A DNA stretch of 64,000 nt from NCBI GenBank assembly GCA_030737875.1, contig CM060915.1, forward strand, positions 905,084,677 to 905,148,676, in the 5' to 3' direction. The notes below the pieces were generated by a model that was not told where the DNA came from, did not search any database, and worked only from the letters and a program-made list of their open reading frames with translations. Made by a program: the position numbers and the translations under genes. Below, in pieces: positions 22,231 through 35,103 of the stretch (the first letter of the stretch is position 1; each line of letters starts with the position of its first letter). This stretch comes from Allium sativum. Taxonomy: Eukaryota > Streptophyta > Magnoliopsida > Asparagales > Amaryllidaceae.

Positions 22231-24605
22231 ACCAAGTCATTTGTTAACTGTCTTGACGCGTAATTAAGAATTCTTGATCTCATCCGAAACAGTGTGCTTT
22301 GCAAGTGCCTTCCTTCCAGCATGTACAATACTTAAACCTCTCAGATTATCCATTTCTATGTAAACTTGTCCTCTTTAATTTTCTTTTTCTTCCTTTAAAA
22401 TAATAGTTAGGCCCAAGCCTATCTACACACTTCAGAGCCCACTCTCCTCTTCTCCCCATCATGACCCCTCCTCTTCGAAATATGTCTGCACATGCCTGCA
22501 GCTTCTTATTGTTGCAACCGCCGACTCCCTCACATTCTTTTACCATATATTCGAAATAATTTCCAGGTAAAATCTCACAACCGAGAACTCCTCACAAAAC
22601 AAACCCACGTATACCCAAAAATTCCCCAACCCTTCACGTTCCAGGTTAGCATGGCTCCTTCGCTTTGCAGACCCTACGCAACCGCCATCCATACTCATCC
22701 CCTGCACCCACACTACCGTACTCCTACATCCTTCCCTATTGCACATACACTCTTCTGAACTCCATTGCCTATTCTTGCCAACCTCCACTCCTCCTACTAG
22801 TACCCAACGTCTCATGCTCAACTCACCCTCAGTCGCGTTCATGGAAGCCAAGTCTGCTACAGAACCTCCAAGAGCCCGCCCATCGTCATCACACTCCCTA
22901 TCTCACACATCCATCCGAGCCTCGAGGCTCCTCCTCACGAATATGCAATCCCCATCTCTCTCTCATCTTCCATGATTCGCTAACCCAGCAACTACCAATA
23001 CCGGCTAACTCCAACTCACTACTGAAATGAACACGATGGCATCCTCAGTATTTGCCATGAACAATTCGAACTCCTTGCGCTTTCTTTTTCTTTGAAGTTG
23101 CAATATATATATAGTGCATTGGTTTTATCTCGGGAAGATGTTTGCAGGTGAGAAGGACTGAAAGTTCCTTATTTATACCGTTGGTTTGTTTTACTATTTC
23201 TTTTAAGAGTTAGCGCGCTGTTTTTAAGTGAGAAGAGGATTAAGGCTGTGTGTGTTTAAATGGAGACGGTGATTTTCCAGGAAGAAGATGTGAGGTGAAG
23301 TGTTTTGTTTGAACTGGTGAAAAAGAAAAAATAGCATGTGCATTTATAACTGGTGAAGACTTGGCCGCCACGGAAGATATATATTTATAAATATAATTTT
23401 TATTTTTATTTCAGGGCACATGGCATGAATTGATTTCGTTGCAGAATGTACATACGAAACTACAGTCGAGATTATGGTATGTGCTATGATCTTTAAACAA
23501 CAGCGTATCAAGAATTTGGTTTGCTGGAAGATTTAATGTGCAGAGATTTGAAAACACGAAAACGATAGGTTGATAGGTTGGTGTATTTTATTTGAATTAT
23601 AAAAAATCTAAGTTTCGAATTGTACTAAATAAAGAAAATGAAAATATTCACGTTGTGCCACTACAAATTTTGATTACAACAACTTCCCCATGTGCAATAG
23701 GATTTCCTTGTAGGCCTATCCTATTTTGCCAGCTATGTTGTTTCTCTTTTCTTTGTATTTAATGAGGCGACATGGTCCACCGCCGATTTTTTTGACAAGG
23801 GTAGCATTGATAAGGGTCGAACGATTTTCCAGAGATTTTGTAATCTTATTATTAGGACGTAGGAGGATTTTCAAATCTGGAGCTGATTCATTTTTTGTTG
23901 TTGTGGGCTCAAACCCTAGTCATGCAGCTACTCATGCAGTTTCATAGCTCCATGCATTATCATTAAGCTTTTAGTTCTAACTTTGTGTGTGATTTTACCA
24001 ATGTTTGTCCAATATCTTGTTCGAATAGCCTTAGTGAACGTACACATGTCCCTATGTAAGATTCATTGAATTAGCCTATTACTCCTACATAGAATCAATA
24101 GGCTGCTTCAGGTATATTTGCCCGTGCCAAGATTTGTCTTCTTTAGATTTGAACAGTTTTTGTATGGTGTCTAGATTTGTATTGATTTCTTCAAACAGAT
24201 TTGCATGCGGTTGAACAGGAAGCGGTGGATCTTTAAAAGATTAGAAAGCAACTCATAGGAAACGGCCTTATAATTATGGTTCCACACACCAATTAAATTG
24301 TAGCGTCTGACGATTTTTAATTGATTACAAATAAATTATAAATTAAACGTTCAAGCGTTGTTTAATAAATGAAATCGTTAATATAATTCCATTATAAGCA
24401 ATATTAAACCCTTTTAAACTGCCCGTTCACATTATATTGCAAACACAATATATTCCGACCATTTTGGAATTAAAATATTATTATATGATTAATTTTAATA
24501 AAATATTCAAAATAAAGTGGTTATATTCAATTATTTAAATTCAAATCAAAATTTCAAATAACAAAATAAATTAAATAATTAGCCAGAAAAATACGGGTCG
24601 TTAAA
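22231..24605 (-). mobile_element. 3' LTR of element B, outer 2.4 kb
   Basis: This is homologous along its length to 30126-32486, at roughly 8% mismatch in a short sample. It ends GGGTCGTTAAA, with the final CA changed, and is followed by a reversed polypurine tract. Only the U3 and early R part is present; the remaining 4.3 kb should lie left of the window, separated by A2. A TATAAATA box lies at 23170-23177 on the minus strand. Minus-strand frames near 22346-22851 and 30244-30643 share words but are not conserved full length, so I do not call a gene. Confidence 0.85.
23170..23177 (-). promoter_or_regulatory. TATA box of B 3' LTR
   Basis: In element sense it reads TATAAATAAGG, about 1.43 kb from the LTR outer end. 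The other LTR has the same box at 31065-31072, 1.41 kb from its end, which supports it as the core promoter. Confidence 0.6.
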
Positions 24606-24820
24606 TCCATTCCCCCTTAAAAGAATTTCGTCCCCGAAATTGCTAAGGTATAAGAAATGTTGCAAACCCATTAATATTACAAAAATATTTAATTAAAAAT
24701 CAATTTTATTTCAAACAAACCCAACTGGTTTTAAAGATGATTTATCTCGAATAACAGAATTTTCCAAAAATCTTCAAAAATTTCTAACACCTTAAATTTT
24801 GAAAGAATTTTAGGCAAAGT

Positions 24821-24835
24821 CTCCCCTGTACGGAG
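24821..24835 (-). other. Hairpin with GTAC loop in B interior
   Basis: Arms CTCC and GGAG enclose a 7-nt loop that contains GTAC. Surrounding words (ctaacac, ttaaatttt) match the blocks at 5200-5250, 41085-41140 and 60610-60665. Confidence 0.5.
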
Positions 24836-25743
24836 GGACATCTGCAACATTGCAGGTTCAAGAAATATCTATACATCCACCAACATGGTCGGAAAAATCC
24901 AAAACCCAATCTCAAAACCCAAATAAAAACCAAAATTTTATATTTTGCATAGGCGTACCTTCTTGTGAGCGTTATTATGCGATAAGCGATAAATATACTC
25001 AAGCTTGCTTAATTATCATGCCAAACTGGATTTAAATTACTCTAGAGTTCTCTTGGATTAACTCTGTACCTGTTCTCAACTTCAATGAACTTCATTAGTT
25101 CCTGAAATAATGTCAGTCAGATCCAAATATCCATATCATCCATATCATCCAATTCTACACACAATTCAATTGACATGCAATCTATTTATAATTATCTCTT
25201 AACTATCCAATTGTTTAATCTTGGATTCATTTATTTAACTTATTTCAGATTGGTTTCAAACCAATGTTCAAATCTATATCCATGCCATATATTTCAACCA
25301 AACAATTCCTTGATTTCCACATTATACTTTGATCCATCTCAACAGTTTCAATTCATTTATCATAGATTGGTTTTTCAATCAACTGTTGGTGAATTCTATA
25401 CAAACCATCCAATATCAAATAACCAAGGCATAACAATTCAACCAAACCATTTTGATTCACATAAGTATTTCTCGTTTGCATTGGTTCACATTAATTGATT
25501 TATATTGGATTAATTTCCATCCAATTTTCATTTACTCGATTCCATAAGTGAAATCTCTTTTTATTATGTACATCTATTCCAGTTCAATATTCCAATTTGA
25601 ATTCTTATTCAAGTTATTCAATTAAATCCATTTTATAATCATTTGAGAAAAATATATTCGTATAAAAATATAAACCGAGCAAAACTATATAAAAATAATT
25701 TTATAATAAATTACAAATACACGCTCTCATATATGCACTCAAA

Positions 25744-25780
25744 CTTAATCTAGGGTATTACTAACCCTATCTATATTGAG
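25744..25780 (-). other. Leader hairpin of element B
   Basis: The inner stem TAGGGT/ACCCTA (25751-25756 with 25764-25769) is perfect. The loop reads TAGTAAT in element sense. The outer stem is 25744-25749 with 25775-25780 and includes one wobble. It lies 35 bases from the PBS. Confidence 0.7.
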
Positions 25781-25815
25781 CACTCCACAAAGCCAAAGTT
25801 ATCATTAAACCAATC

Positions 25816-25827
25816 GCTCTGATACCA
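25816..25827 (-). other. Primer binding site of element B
   Basis: In element sense it reads TGGTATCAGAGC, two bases from the LTR end. It is identical to the A1 site and complementary to initiator-Met tRNA. Confidence 0.92.
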
Positions 25828-25829
25828 AC

Positions 25830-28800
25830 TGTAACGGCCCGGAAAAAAATTCGACGCTCGAATTTTCAACAATAATACATCATCCGTATTACTTGTCAAA
25901 AATCCAAGTATCGAACCCTAGACTGTTAATAGAAAGAAATTAGAGGATAAGAAGTAGAAAGAAAGAAATTTAGAAAAGAAGAAAGAAGAAGAACACATCA
26001 GAATCTCACAGCGGAAAGAACAAATATAATATAACAAATCTCCTTGTAAAAGAAACTGTATATATACATACCATTTATCAGAGTACAACATACATCAATC
26101 ACAGCGGAAATTCACTTTATATCTAACGGTGAAGCCTCCTGCTTCCAGCTCCTGAAACTCTAAGCGAAACCTGACCTGTAAATTTACTCGGTCTGACCCG
26201 AGCACATTTGAAGCAAAGCAAAATTCACCCGGATCAGTCTGGAATACTTTCAGTGATAAATTCACGTGTTTAACTTTGAAAAATCCTTTTTGAAATAAAA
26301 GGAAAATAGTAAGACCTGCCCACACATAAAAACGGACGGTTTTTACCTTACTATAACCCAAAACATTTTCGAAATCAATATCCTTTCTGATATTTTAATA
26401 GTGTCTATCAACCCATAGATAATATAATAATCTAGCAGAACGATTGCATCTCACGCTCTACATATATAGTATACAATCAAAATCGCAGGCTCTTATTGGA
26501 GAATGGATTTCCTAGCAAGTTATGGGACCACCTTCCGACAATGTACCTCTGGAGATGAGTATATTGGGGTTCAACAAGAATGTCTTGCAACCCAGCTCAC
26601 ACATGACTGGCCCCTCATTTCGCTTGAGAGTACCGAATATATCATTACCACGGTTGGGGACCAGCCAACCAAACTGATAGCATATATATAAAATAAAAGG
26701 GACAACCGAAGGCATTTGATTTCTCTAGATCAGGTAATGATATACCCTTTTAATGGGTGCGACCCACATAGCCATGCTGCCTACCCGATTTTGTGCCATT
26801 CCCGGTTGATAAGGCTAGAGGTCACGTTTATCTCAATAATCAGCACATCTTTGAATGCCACATTGTCAGATCCATCAAATCACTAATTGACGTTCACAAA
26901 TACACTCTGCATATTAAGCAAGAGAGTTTCTCCGCCACCAAAATTGGTATATTTGTAAAAATCAACGTACATGATTCTTAAGGAAATACTCTGTCAGACA
27001 TTCGTCCACACAAGTCATCCAGGAACAGGATGAACTGAAGGCACTCTCTTACCGCATCCTAGGCATCACCCAAAGGATCAGTAGCGAGAAGTCCTAGCAA
27101 TCCAAAGATTTCAATCACGATAGAATCACAAGTCATCATAACTCTGGTAGCTAGATAAAGAAATTTAACGAGTAGTTCTTCCACTCATAATGACAAACGG
27201 TCTTCAATGCTCCATCTCGACCATCTTCTGATATTTTTAATGTTACGTATTTGCTGGTCGGAATGGGTTTCAAATATAAATTCGATCCCGATCTTTCCGT
27301 ACCAACAATCGATAAAAGCCAGATTTTGATAGTCGGTTATTTAACTATCCAATCATAATAGTGTATCTAAGTGAATTGGAAGCTCCGGTCCTTTATTTAA
27401 AATATTTCATTTCTCTATTCCCTCGAGTCTTGTAATCGATTCCATGAATTTAATCTTATCAAAACTTTTCTAATTTCATTAGTTTGAAAACATTACTCAA
27501 CACTCTTTTTATAAACTTCTCTTTTTATTTCCTTTGTCTGGAAATATTTCCATTTATCACATCTTTTATTTTCCTTTACCTTGAAACATCATTTATAAAT
27601 TCCCAAAACACTTTTCGATTTCTTGTATTAAAAATTATCGCTATAGCTTCATAACTCACCTTCCATTACTTTTACCATATCGTTATATTTATATTTAATC
27701 AAACGGTATATGATTTATTTACCAAAATCTTTAAAACCATTTCGGTTAATTCCGTTTCCAAGTGAACGCTTATTTATGAAAAATCATCATCTTAGGTAGA
27801 ACCCTTTTTACAACTTTGTTTATATAATTGAATTAAATATCAAATCCTTTCCATACTAATCCATCCCATAACTTTATTCCGTTTAAGAAAAGAATTCCAA
27901 TCGTAAAGTACTCGCTTTAGTTATTATTAAATAAAAGTAGTTGTCTTTCCGATTAACTATAAGTAGCATAGTTAATTCATTTTATAAAATTAATGATAAA
28001 TTTTATTAATCGCAAATAACTCAATAATCACTTTCCTACCCATTACAAACTAATATTATCTCTTGATAATAGTGAAGCCGTTCAAGTTGGGGTATTCTAA
28101 TTACCTCTCAGACCTTGATCGAGAATGTCTTTATCTCAAGATGGATAAAAGCTTGTAATTTAAAACCAAATTTAAACTATCTCAATGATCCAATATATCA
28201 TTCCCATATCCATTTATCTGGGTTTGATAGACCATTTCCCTTTATTTGAAATCCCAGTTTCATGTTAATTCATTTCCCCTCAATGAGTAAACTTTCCAGT
28301 CTTATTCACCATTCAAATTCAATATGATTTTCATACCATATCCTATATTGGTAATTTAACTTAAAATCCCTTTACTTACATATTAACCGATTTAATATCC
28401 CTTTTGAACGAACTCAGTTAATCCTTCTAAGAAGTCTTATTTAATCCCCCTTCATTTTTACTTAATAAAATCATGTCGCAACGCCCACATTAGCTTATAA
28501 TCCCATTTACACTTTGTTGATTTGAACTAAATTCAAATCCTTTTCATACTAGCCATTTCATAACTTTAACTTTGTTTAAAGTAGAATTCCAAACCTTTTG
28601 AATTCTAATCCATTTTATAACTTTTACTTTGGAAATTCCTTTTCGATCCCATTGCTTTTATTATCTTAAATATCGTCGTAGCCCGTGTCGTCCTTCCTTA
28701 ACTTATGTTTATACAATCCTGGGATTAACAGCAAAATTCTTCTGTAACCTTTTTTACTTAGGATCTTAATATATTTCGATTTACTTTTTGGAAAGAAATT

Positions 28801-31800
28801 CCAATTTACTCGAGCAATAGCTCTAATTGTTATTAATAAAATTTACTTCATTATTTACAGAATAAAGGTAGTTTATTTCAAAAATAAATCATTCATCAAT
28901 TAACTAAATTAAAGATTAAATCATTTTACAAAGGTTATTGAATAATAATTAAACAATTCAATAATTACTTAAAATTATAGTTAATCAAAAATTAACTAAC
29001 ATTTAACACCATTCGTTTAATTTAAAGAATATTCACAAAATTATTGATTTAATTTATATCAAATTAATCCCATTGTCAAATTCAAATTAAAACAGTTGAT
29101 TTCAGCCAACGTACATATCAGCTAACCATTAACTGATTTACGTTATCATTCTCTCTTTAAATTAATTAAATAACTTAATTAATTTAAATCATCAGTTAAT
29201 TGTTTTATAAAAACAATTATTCCAAAAAAAAAATTACTAACTCGTAGGTTGGTTACTGACTACAATTCATAAATCTCAAAAATGACATTTACTTATAATT
29301 ATGAAATATTACTAATTTCTATTACACATGACTATAATGTATAAATATATTTATAATCTTCTTTTTCATTTCCATAAAAATAAACTCAAGACTTTAATTC
29401 AGTTAAAAAATAAATTTTATAACTTTAAACTGCGTCAATTTGCCTGATGGAAAAACGATGTTTTGAAAACAATAGATTTTAGGACCTCATTGCCAACCAC
29501 TATCGATTGATTAAAAATCACATCAACGATCACATCCATTCTACCATCAATATTCAAACTGGTTTTAGTGTCATTTGGGTTCAATCAGTTCATGTGTAAA
29601 CAATATAAATATAAAACAATACACATGATATCTGAGGAATCCGGTCGGATCCCTCCAACCTGTTCTTCTCTACATCACAGGTTATTATAACATTTCATAA
29701 TGGCATATAATTTAAATAAATAAATTAATGACAATAATATAAATAATAGCAACCATTTAATCAACTATAAGCAACAAATGTAGCCAATTGATCAATATAT
29801 ATATTTCCAATGGTATTTTAATTATGTGGATTTATCACATCATAGCAATCCAGAAAAAAGTGTGAGAATTAACTCACCATTTTACGATTGACGGTTGACG
29901 CGTTATACCTTATAATTTTAAATTGTCGTTTAAAACTACATAAAATTCCAGTGAGCTCCAAATCCAACCAAATCAGCTTGACCGCGTCGGCTCCATCGCC
30001 GCGATTTTAACGAAATCCTATTTCATCACAAAACATGCACGTATAAAGGAATTAAATGTATTACAAGGTTAAATAATTAACATGGATTATATTTATGTTA
30101 ACCATTATGATTAATTAATATAGTTACCTTCAAGTCATTTGTTAACTCTCTTGACCCGTAATTAAGAATTCCTGATTGCATCTAAAACAGTGTGCTTTGC
30201 AAGTGCCTTCCTTCCAGCATGTACAATACTTAAACCTCTCAAATCATCCATTACTATGTAAACTTGTCTTCTTTAATTTTCTTTTTCTTCCTTTAAAATA
30301 ATAGTTAGGCCCAAGCCCATCTACACACTTCAGAGCCCGCTCTCCTCTTCTCCACATCGTAACCCCTCCTCTTCGAAATATGTCGGCACACGCCTGCAGC
30401 TTCTTCTTGTTGCAACCGCCCACTCCCCTCACATTCTTTTACCATATTCGTAACAAATTCCAAGTAAAATCTCACAACCGAGAGCTCATCACAAAACAAA
30501 CCCACGTATACCCAAAAAATCCCCAACCCTTCATGTTCCAGGTCAGCATGGCTCCTCCACTTCGTAGACCCTACGCAACCGCCATCCATACTCGTCCCTT
30601 GCACCCACGCTACTGTACTCCTACATCCTTCCCTATTGCACATACACTCTTCTGAACTCTATTGCCTATTCTTGCCAACCTCCACTCCTCTCACTAGTAT
30701 CCAACGTCTCACGCTTAACTCAACCTTAGTCGCGTTCATGGAAGCCAAGTCTGCTATAGAACCTCCAAGAACCCGCCCATCATCATCACACTCCATATCT
30801 CACACGTCCATCCGACCCTCGAGGCTCCTCTTCACAAACATGCAGTCCCCTTCTCTCTCTCATCTTCCATGATTTGCTAACCCAGCAACTACCAATACTA
30901 GCGAACTCCACCCCACTACTATAAAGAACACGATGTCGTCCTCAGTATTTGCCATGAACAACTCGTACTCCTCGCGCTTTCTTTTTCTTTGAAGTTGCAA
31001 TATATATATCCCTTTGGTTTTATCTCGGGAAGATGTTTGTAGGTAAGAAGGACTGAAAGTTCCTTATTTATACAGCTGGTTTGTTTACCGTTTCTTCTAG
31101 GAGTTAGCGTGTTGTTTTTAAATGAGAAGAGGATTAAGGCTGTGTGTATTTAAATGGAGACGGTGATTTTCTGGGAAGAAGATGTGAGCTGAAATGTTTT
31201 GTTCGAACTGGTGAAGAAGCAAAAATAGCATGTGTATTTATAAAATGTGAAGACTTGGCCGCCACGGAAGATATATATTTATATATATAATTTTTTTAGG
31301 GCACATGGCATGAATTGATTTCATTGCAGAATGTACATGCGAAACTACAGTCGCGGTTATAGCATGTGCTATGATCTTTAATAGCAGCGTATCAAGAATT
31401 TGGTTTGCTGGAAGATTTAATATGCAGAGATTTGAAAACACGAAAACGATAGGTTGATAGGTTGGTGTATTTTATTTCAATTATAAAAAGTCTAAGTTTC
31501 GAATTGTACAGAATAAAGAAAATGAAAATATTCACATTGTGCCACTGCAAATTTTGATTACAACAACTGCCCCATGTGCAATATGATTTCCTTGTAGGCC
31601 TATCCTATTTTGCAATCTATGTTGTTTCTCTTTTCTTTATATTTAATGAGGCGACATGGTCCACCGCCGATTTGTTTGAGAAGGTTAGCATTGATAAGTG
31701 TCAAATGATTTTCCAGAGATTTTGTAATCTTATTATTAGGATGTTGGAGGATTTTCAAATCTGGAGCTGATTCATTTTTCATTGCTGTGGGCTCGAACCC

Positions 31801-32486
31801 TAGTCAATGCAACTACTCATGCAGTTTCATAGCTCCATGCCTTGTCATTAAGCTTTCAGTTCTAACTTTGTGTGTGATTTTACCAATGCTTGTCCAGTAT
31901 CTTGTGAATAACATTAGTGAACGTACACATGTCCCTATGTATGATTCGTTGAATTAGGCTATTGCTCCTACATAGAATCAATAGCCTGCTTCAGGTATAC
32001 TTGCCTGTTCCAAGATTTGTCTTCTTTAGATTTGAACAAGTTTTGTATGGTGTCAAGATTTGTATTGATTTCTTCAGACAGATTTGCACGCGATTGAACA
32101 GGATGCGGTGGATCTTTAAAAGATTGGAAAGCGACTTATAGGAAACGACCTTATAAAATGTTTTACGGTTCCATACACCAATTAAATTGTAGCGTTTGAC
32201 GATTTTTAACTTATTACAAATAAATTATAAATTAAACATTCAACCGTTGTTTAATAAACAAAATTGTTAATATAATTCCACTATAAACAATATTAAACCC
32301 TTTTAAACTGCCCGTTCACATTATATTGCAAACACAATATATTCCGACCGTTTTTGAATTAAAATATTATTAATTTTAATAAAATATTCAAAATAAAGTG
32401 GTTATATTCAATTATTTAAATTCAAATCAATATTTTAAATAATAAAATAAATTAAATAATTATCCAGAAAAATACGGGTCGTTACA
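25830..32486 (-). mobile_element. 5' LTR of element B (6657 bp)
   Basis: It runs from TGTAACGGCC next to the PBS to GGGTCGTTACA. The second half (30126-32486) matches 22231-24605. The first half has no partner in the window but resembles the C LTR, for example 26690-26800 against 40400-40500 and 28080 against 42270, which places B and C in one wider family. The TATA box is at 31065-31072. It abuts a D-type LTR at 32487, so the flanking target-duplication copy would be acagg (32487-32491). Confidence 0.82.
31065..31072 (-). promoter_or_regulatory. TATA box of B 5' LTR
   Basis: TATAAATA in element sense, at the same distance from the LTR end as the copy at 23170-23177. As it lies in the 5' LTR, it is the one that would drive the genomic RNA. 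Confidence 0.62.
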
Positions 32487-34382
32487 ACAGGTGTCACGAC
32501 ATCTTAATCTCCCTAAACGGGCCCCATGCACGCACATGACCCCATCGGAATGCACCGCTCACGCTGTCCCTCAAGTGACCTCTAATTATCTTCTCAGTAA
32601 GCATGCCCTAATGCCGACCTAGTTCGGGGTTCCCCATTTGATATCAAGATGGGTTACTGGCTGAAATGGGTCCCACACTAGATGACACAAGCTTCCCCTA
32701 GGCTTGTATCCCCACTACTAGGATTACAAAAGGTTATTCCTACTAGTTTAACAAGATTTCATAACCCTAAAGTTTAAGTTTGTGTGCCTATACATATATA
32801 AATTTTACCCACCACCACAACATTTACTTAGCCCTCCCACTGATTCAAGCAAGTTTACATAACACCCTACTTAAGTTAATAGGTTCATGTAATCCTTATC
32901 GATTCAAACAAGTTAAGTATTACAAATTCATTACCATTCATTCATTTATGGTTATTACTTGCGCTAGACCTCCCATATTAAGTCTGCCACTTGTGGATGC
33001 TGGATATGCCGGTTGGGTCCGGGCAGACTTCTTCCACAAGTAGGACTTAACCTCGTGTCTTAGCACCGTCACGTGTCCGTTTATGCACTTAGACCCCTCA
33101 CATTAGATTCACCACTTGTGGTTGCTGGATTTGTCGGATAGTTCCTGGCAGACTTCTACCACAATAGTAATCTAACCTCGTATCTAAGCCCGGTTACAGT
33201 TACTAATTACTGTAAATCTAGGAAAATTCATTACTAATAAATTATCATGTTTATTATGACCAAAATCCCTGTCCGATCTACGATACAAGTTATGCCCCAA
33301 ATTATGGTTTTAGATCAAGGTATAGATTATGCCCCCAAATCGCCAAGTTTTAGCTAAAGATACAAATTATCCCCAAATTTCCCAATCATATTTACAATAT
33401 GAATTATGCCCCAAATTAATCATTCCCAATCATTCCCAAACTCGTGCGTTTGCATATTTCAGCGATAGGCCGAGGCTCGAAGGTAGCCTGGCTATAAAAA
33501 CAAAAAGCGAAGAAAGGGAGAGAAGAAAATAAGAATAGGCATTGTAAATAAAACTAGAATAAGGTGATATAATTAGGCAAACTAACATAATAGGCATAAG
33601 GTGACATGATTAGGCAACTAACAGAGTAGAGATATCATGGATAGGCGTATGAGATCTAAGTAGTAAGTATATAAGAAATGGCAGATCTGTTGTGATTCAG
33701 ATTTCTAACAGGCATAGGCTTAGATCCAAACTTATAAACATGTCATGATTACATTTAGGTGTTTATATCTAAAAATAACATAGACTCACTCTGATTGGAT
33801 CTAAAGAACATAGAATTTGATTGCAGATGTTGTAGCACAGATCTCTTAATACATATGACTTGTTGTTAAAGGAGAATAGGCTATTTTATTCTGAGTCGGG
33901 GCAGCAGCTCATTATCGACATTGATTTAGATGAATAAAACAATGGTATTAAAGTCTTATTTATAGCCTAGGGCCAACGAATCTAGTCAAGAAACGAGCCT
34001 ATGTTCAGAAATAGAATTCCGCCCAAATCTCGGGGGGAGGGGGGTCGACATGGGTGTCGACACCCATGTGTGGGGGTCGACACCGCTAGGACGGGCTCGA
34101 CCCCCAATGGGCCGATTTCCCCCTATATTTCCTGCTTTTGATTTTTGATTTATTTTGAATTCTAATTTTGGTTTATTTATATATATTCCTCTTGTGCGTA
34201 TACAAATTTCTAGGCTTAATAACTTCTTCGTACGATGCCCGTTTTACGCAATCTTGGTGTCTATCCAGACCAGAATTCCTAGAAGAACGCACCAACGCAG
34301 TCCGTTTTACTTAATTCCCAATATTTGATTAAGTATTCCTCAGTTTATCATTATTGTGTTGTTTGAATTACGAGGTGTTATA
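32487..34382 (-). mobile_element. Partial D-type LTR (D1)
   Basis: This is reverse-oriented relative to D2. Its right end, CGAGGTGTTATA, is the reverse complement of a TGTAACACC-type LTR start. Blocks at 32990-33180 and 34020-34110 match 49460-49680 and 48300-48365 in D2. A TATAAATA box is at 33957-33964 (minus), 418 bases from the LTR start. A duplicated 125-base unit holds the 'GTCCGGGCAGACTT' word twice. The remainder is presumably left of the window, split off by B. Confidence 0.78.
33957..33964 (-). promoter_or_regulatory. TATA box of D1
   Basis: TATAAATAAGAC in element sense. D2 carries the same word at 48458-48465, at a comparable distance from its LTR start. Confidence 0.6.
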
Positions 34383-35103
34383 CATAATCCCTGAAATACA
34401 AAATTCATACCAGATATACATATCATCATCTGAATACAATACAACACTTGATACAACGGAAAATAATTCTAAAATATCTAATGGTGAAGCCTCCTGCCTC
34501 AAGCTCCATCTGTAAAATCTTGAAACACTTGGCTGCCTGTACAAATTTTGGCAACCAAGAGTTTAGGGTAAAACAAACAAAATAAACTATGGGTCAGTCA
34601 TGGGCCTGGAGTGAGTAAAATCTAACCATATTGTTTAACTTTTAAAAAAACTTTTGAAACAAAAGGATAATATTAAGACCATCCCACACATAAACATGGA
34701 CGGTTTTTAGCTTACTTTAACCCAAAACACTTCTGATATCAAAATCCAGTGATATTATAATAATGACTAATCAAATAAATAACCATCTAGTAGAACGCTT
34801 GCATCTCATGCTCTATACTCATAATATAAAATCAAAAACCAAAGGGAGCTTATTGGAGATCAGATTCTAACTATGACAAGGTATGGGACCACCTCCCGAT
34901 TGGTGTACTATAGAGGCGATACACTAGGGTTCAACAAGAACATCTTGCAACCTGGCCATACATGATTGGTCACTCATTCAGCTTGAATGGACCGAATGTA
35001 TTATCACAAACGGTTTTTGGCCCTCCAACTGTAATCCGTAAGATACAGAATCGAAAGATGAATAAATGAATTTTCGCTAGATTAATACACCCTGCTAGAA
35101 TCC
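34383..35103 (-). mobile_element. 3' LTR of element C, inner piece
   Basis: This matches the C 5' LTR from 39686 onward. The first 152 bases of that LTR are missing here because D1 sits at the junction, so a target-duplication copy of D1 may be cataa (34383-34387). Homology stops at about 35092, where the other LTR continues with 2.6 kb that is absent from this copy. Confidence 0.8.

Larger units (their letters stand above)
24606..25829 (-). mobile_element. Non-coding interior of element B
   Basis: This 1.2 kb lies between the two B LTRs. It starts with the reversed polypurine tail (CGGGGACGAAATTCTTTTAAG then GGGGGAATGG in element sense, about 24606-24640) and ends with the PBS at 25816-25827. 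No gag or pol similarity is visible in any frame. It carries a GTAC-loop hairpin at 24821-24835 and the leader hairpin at 25744-25780. The layout fits a non-autonomous element using proteins from a relative. Confidence 0.8.

Noticed and set aside
22346..22851. Minus-strand frames repeated at 30244-30643 as a captured gene
   Set aside because: They lie just downstream of the B LTR TATA box, have frameshifts between copies, and show no recognisable domain. They are more likely leader sequence.
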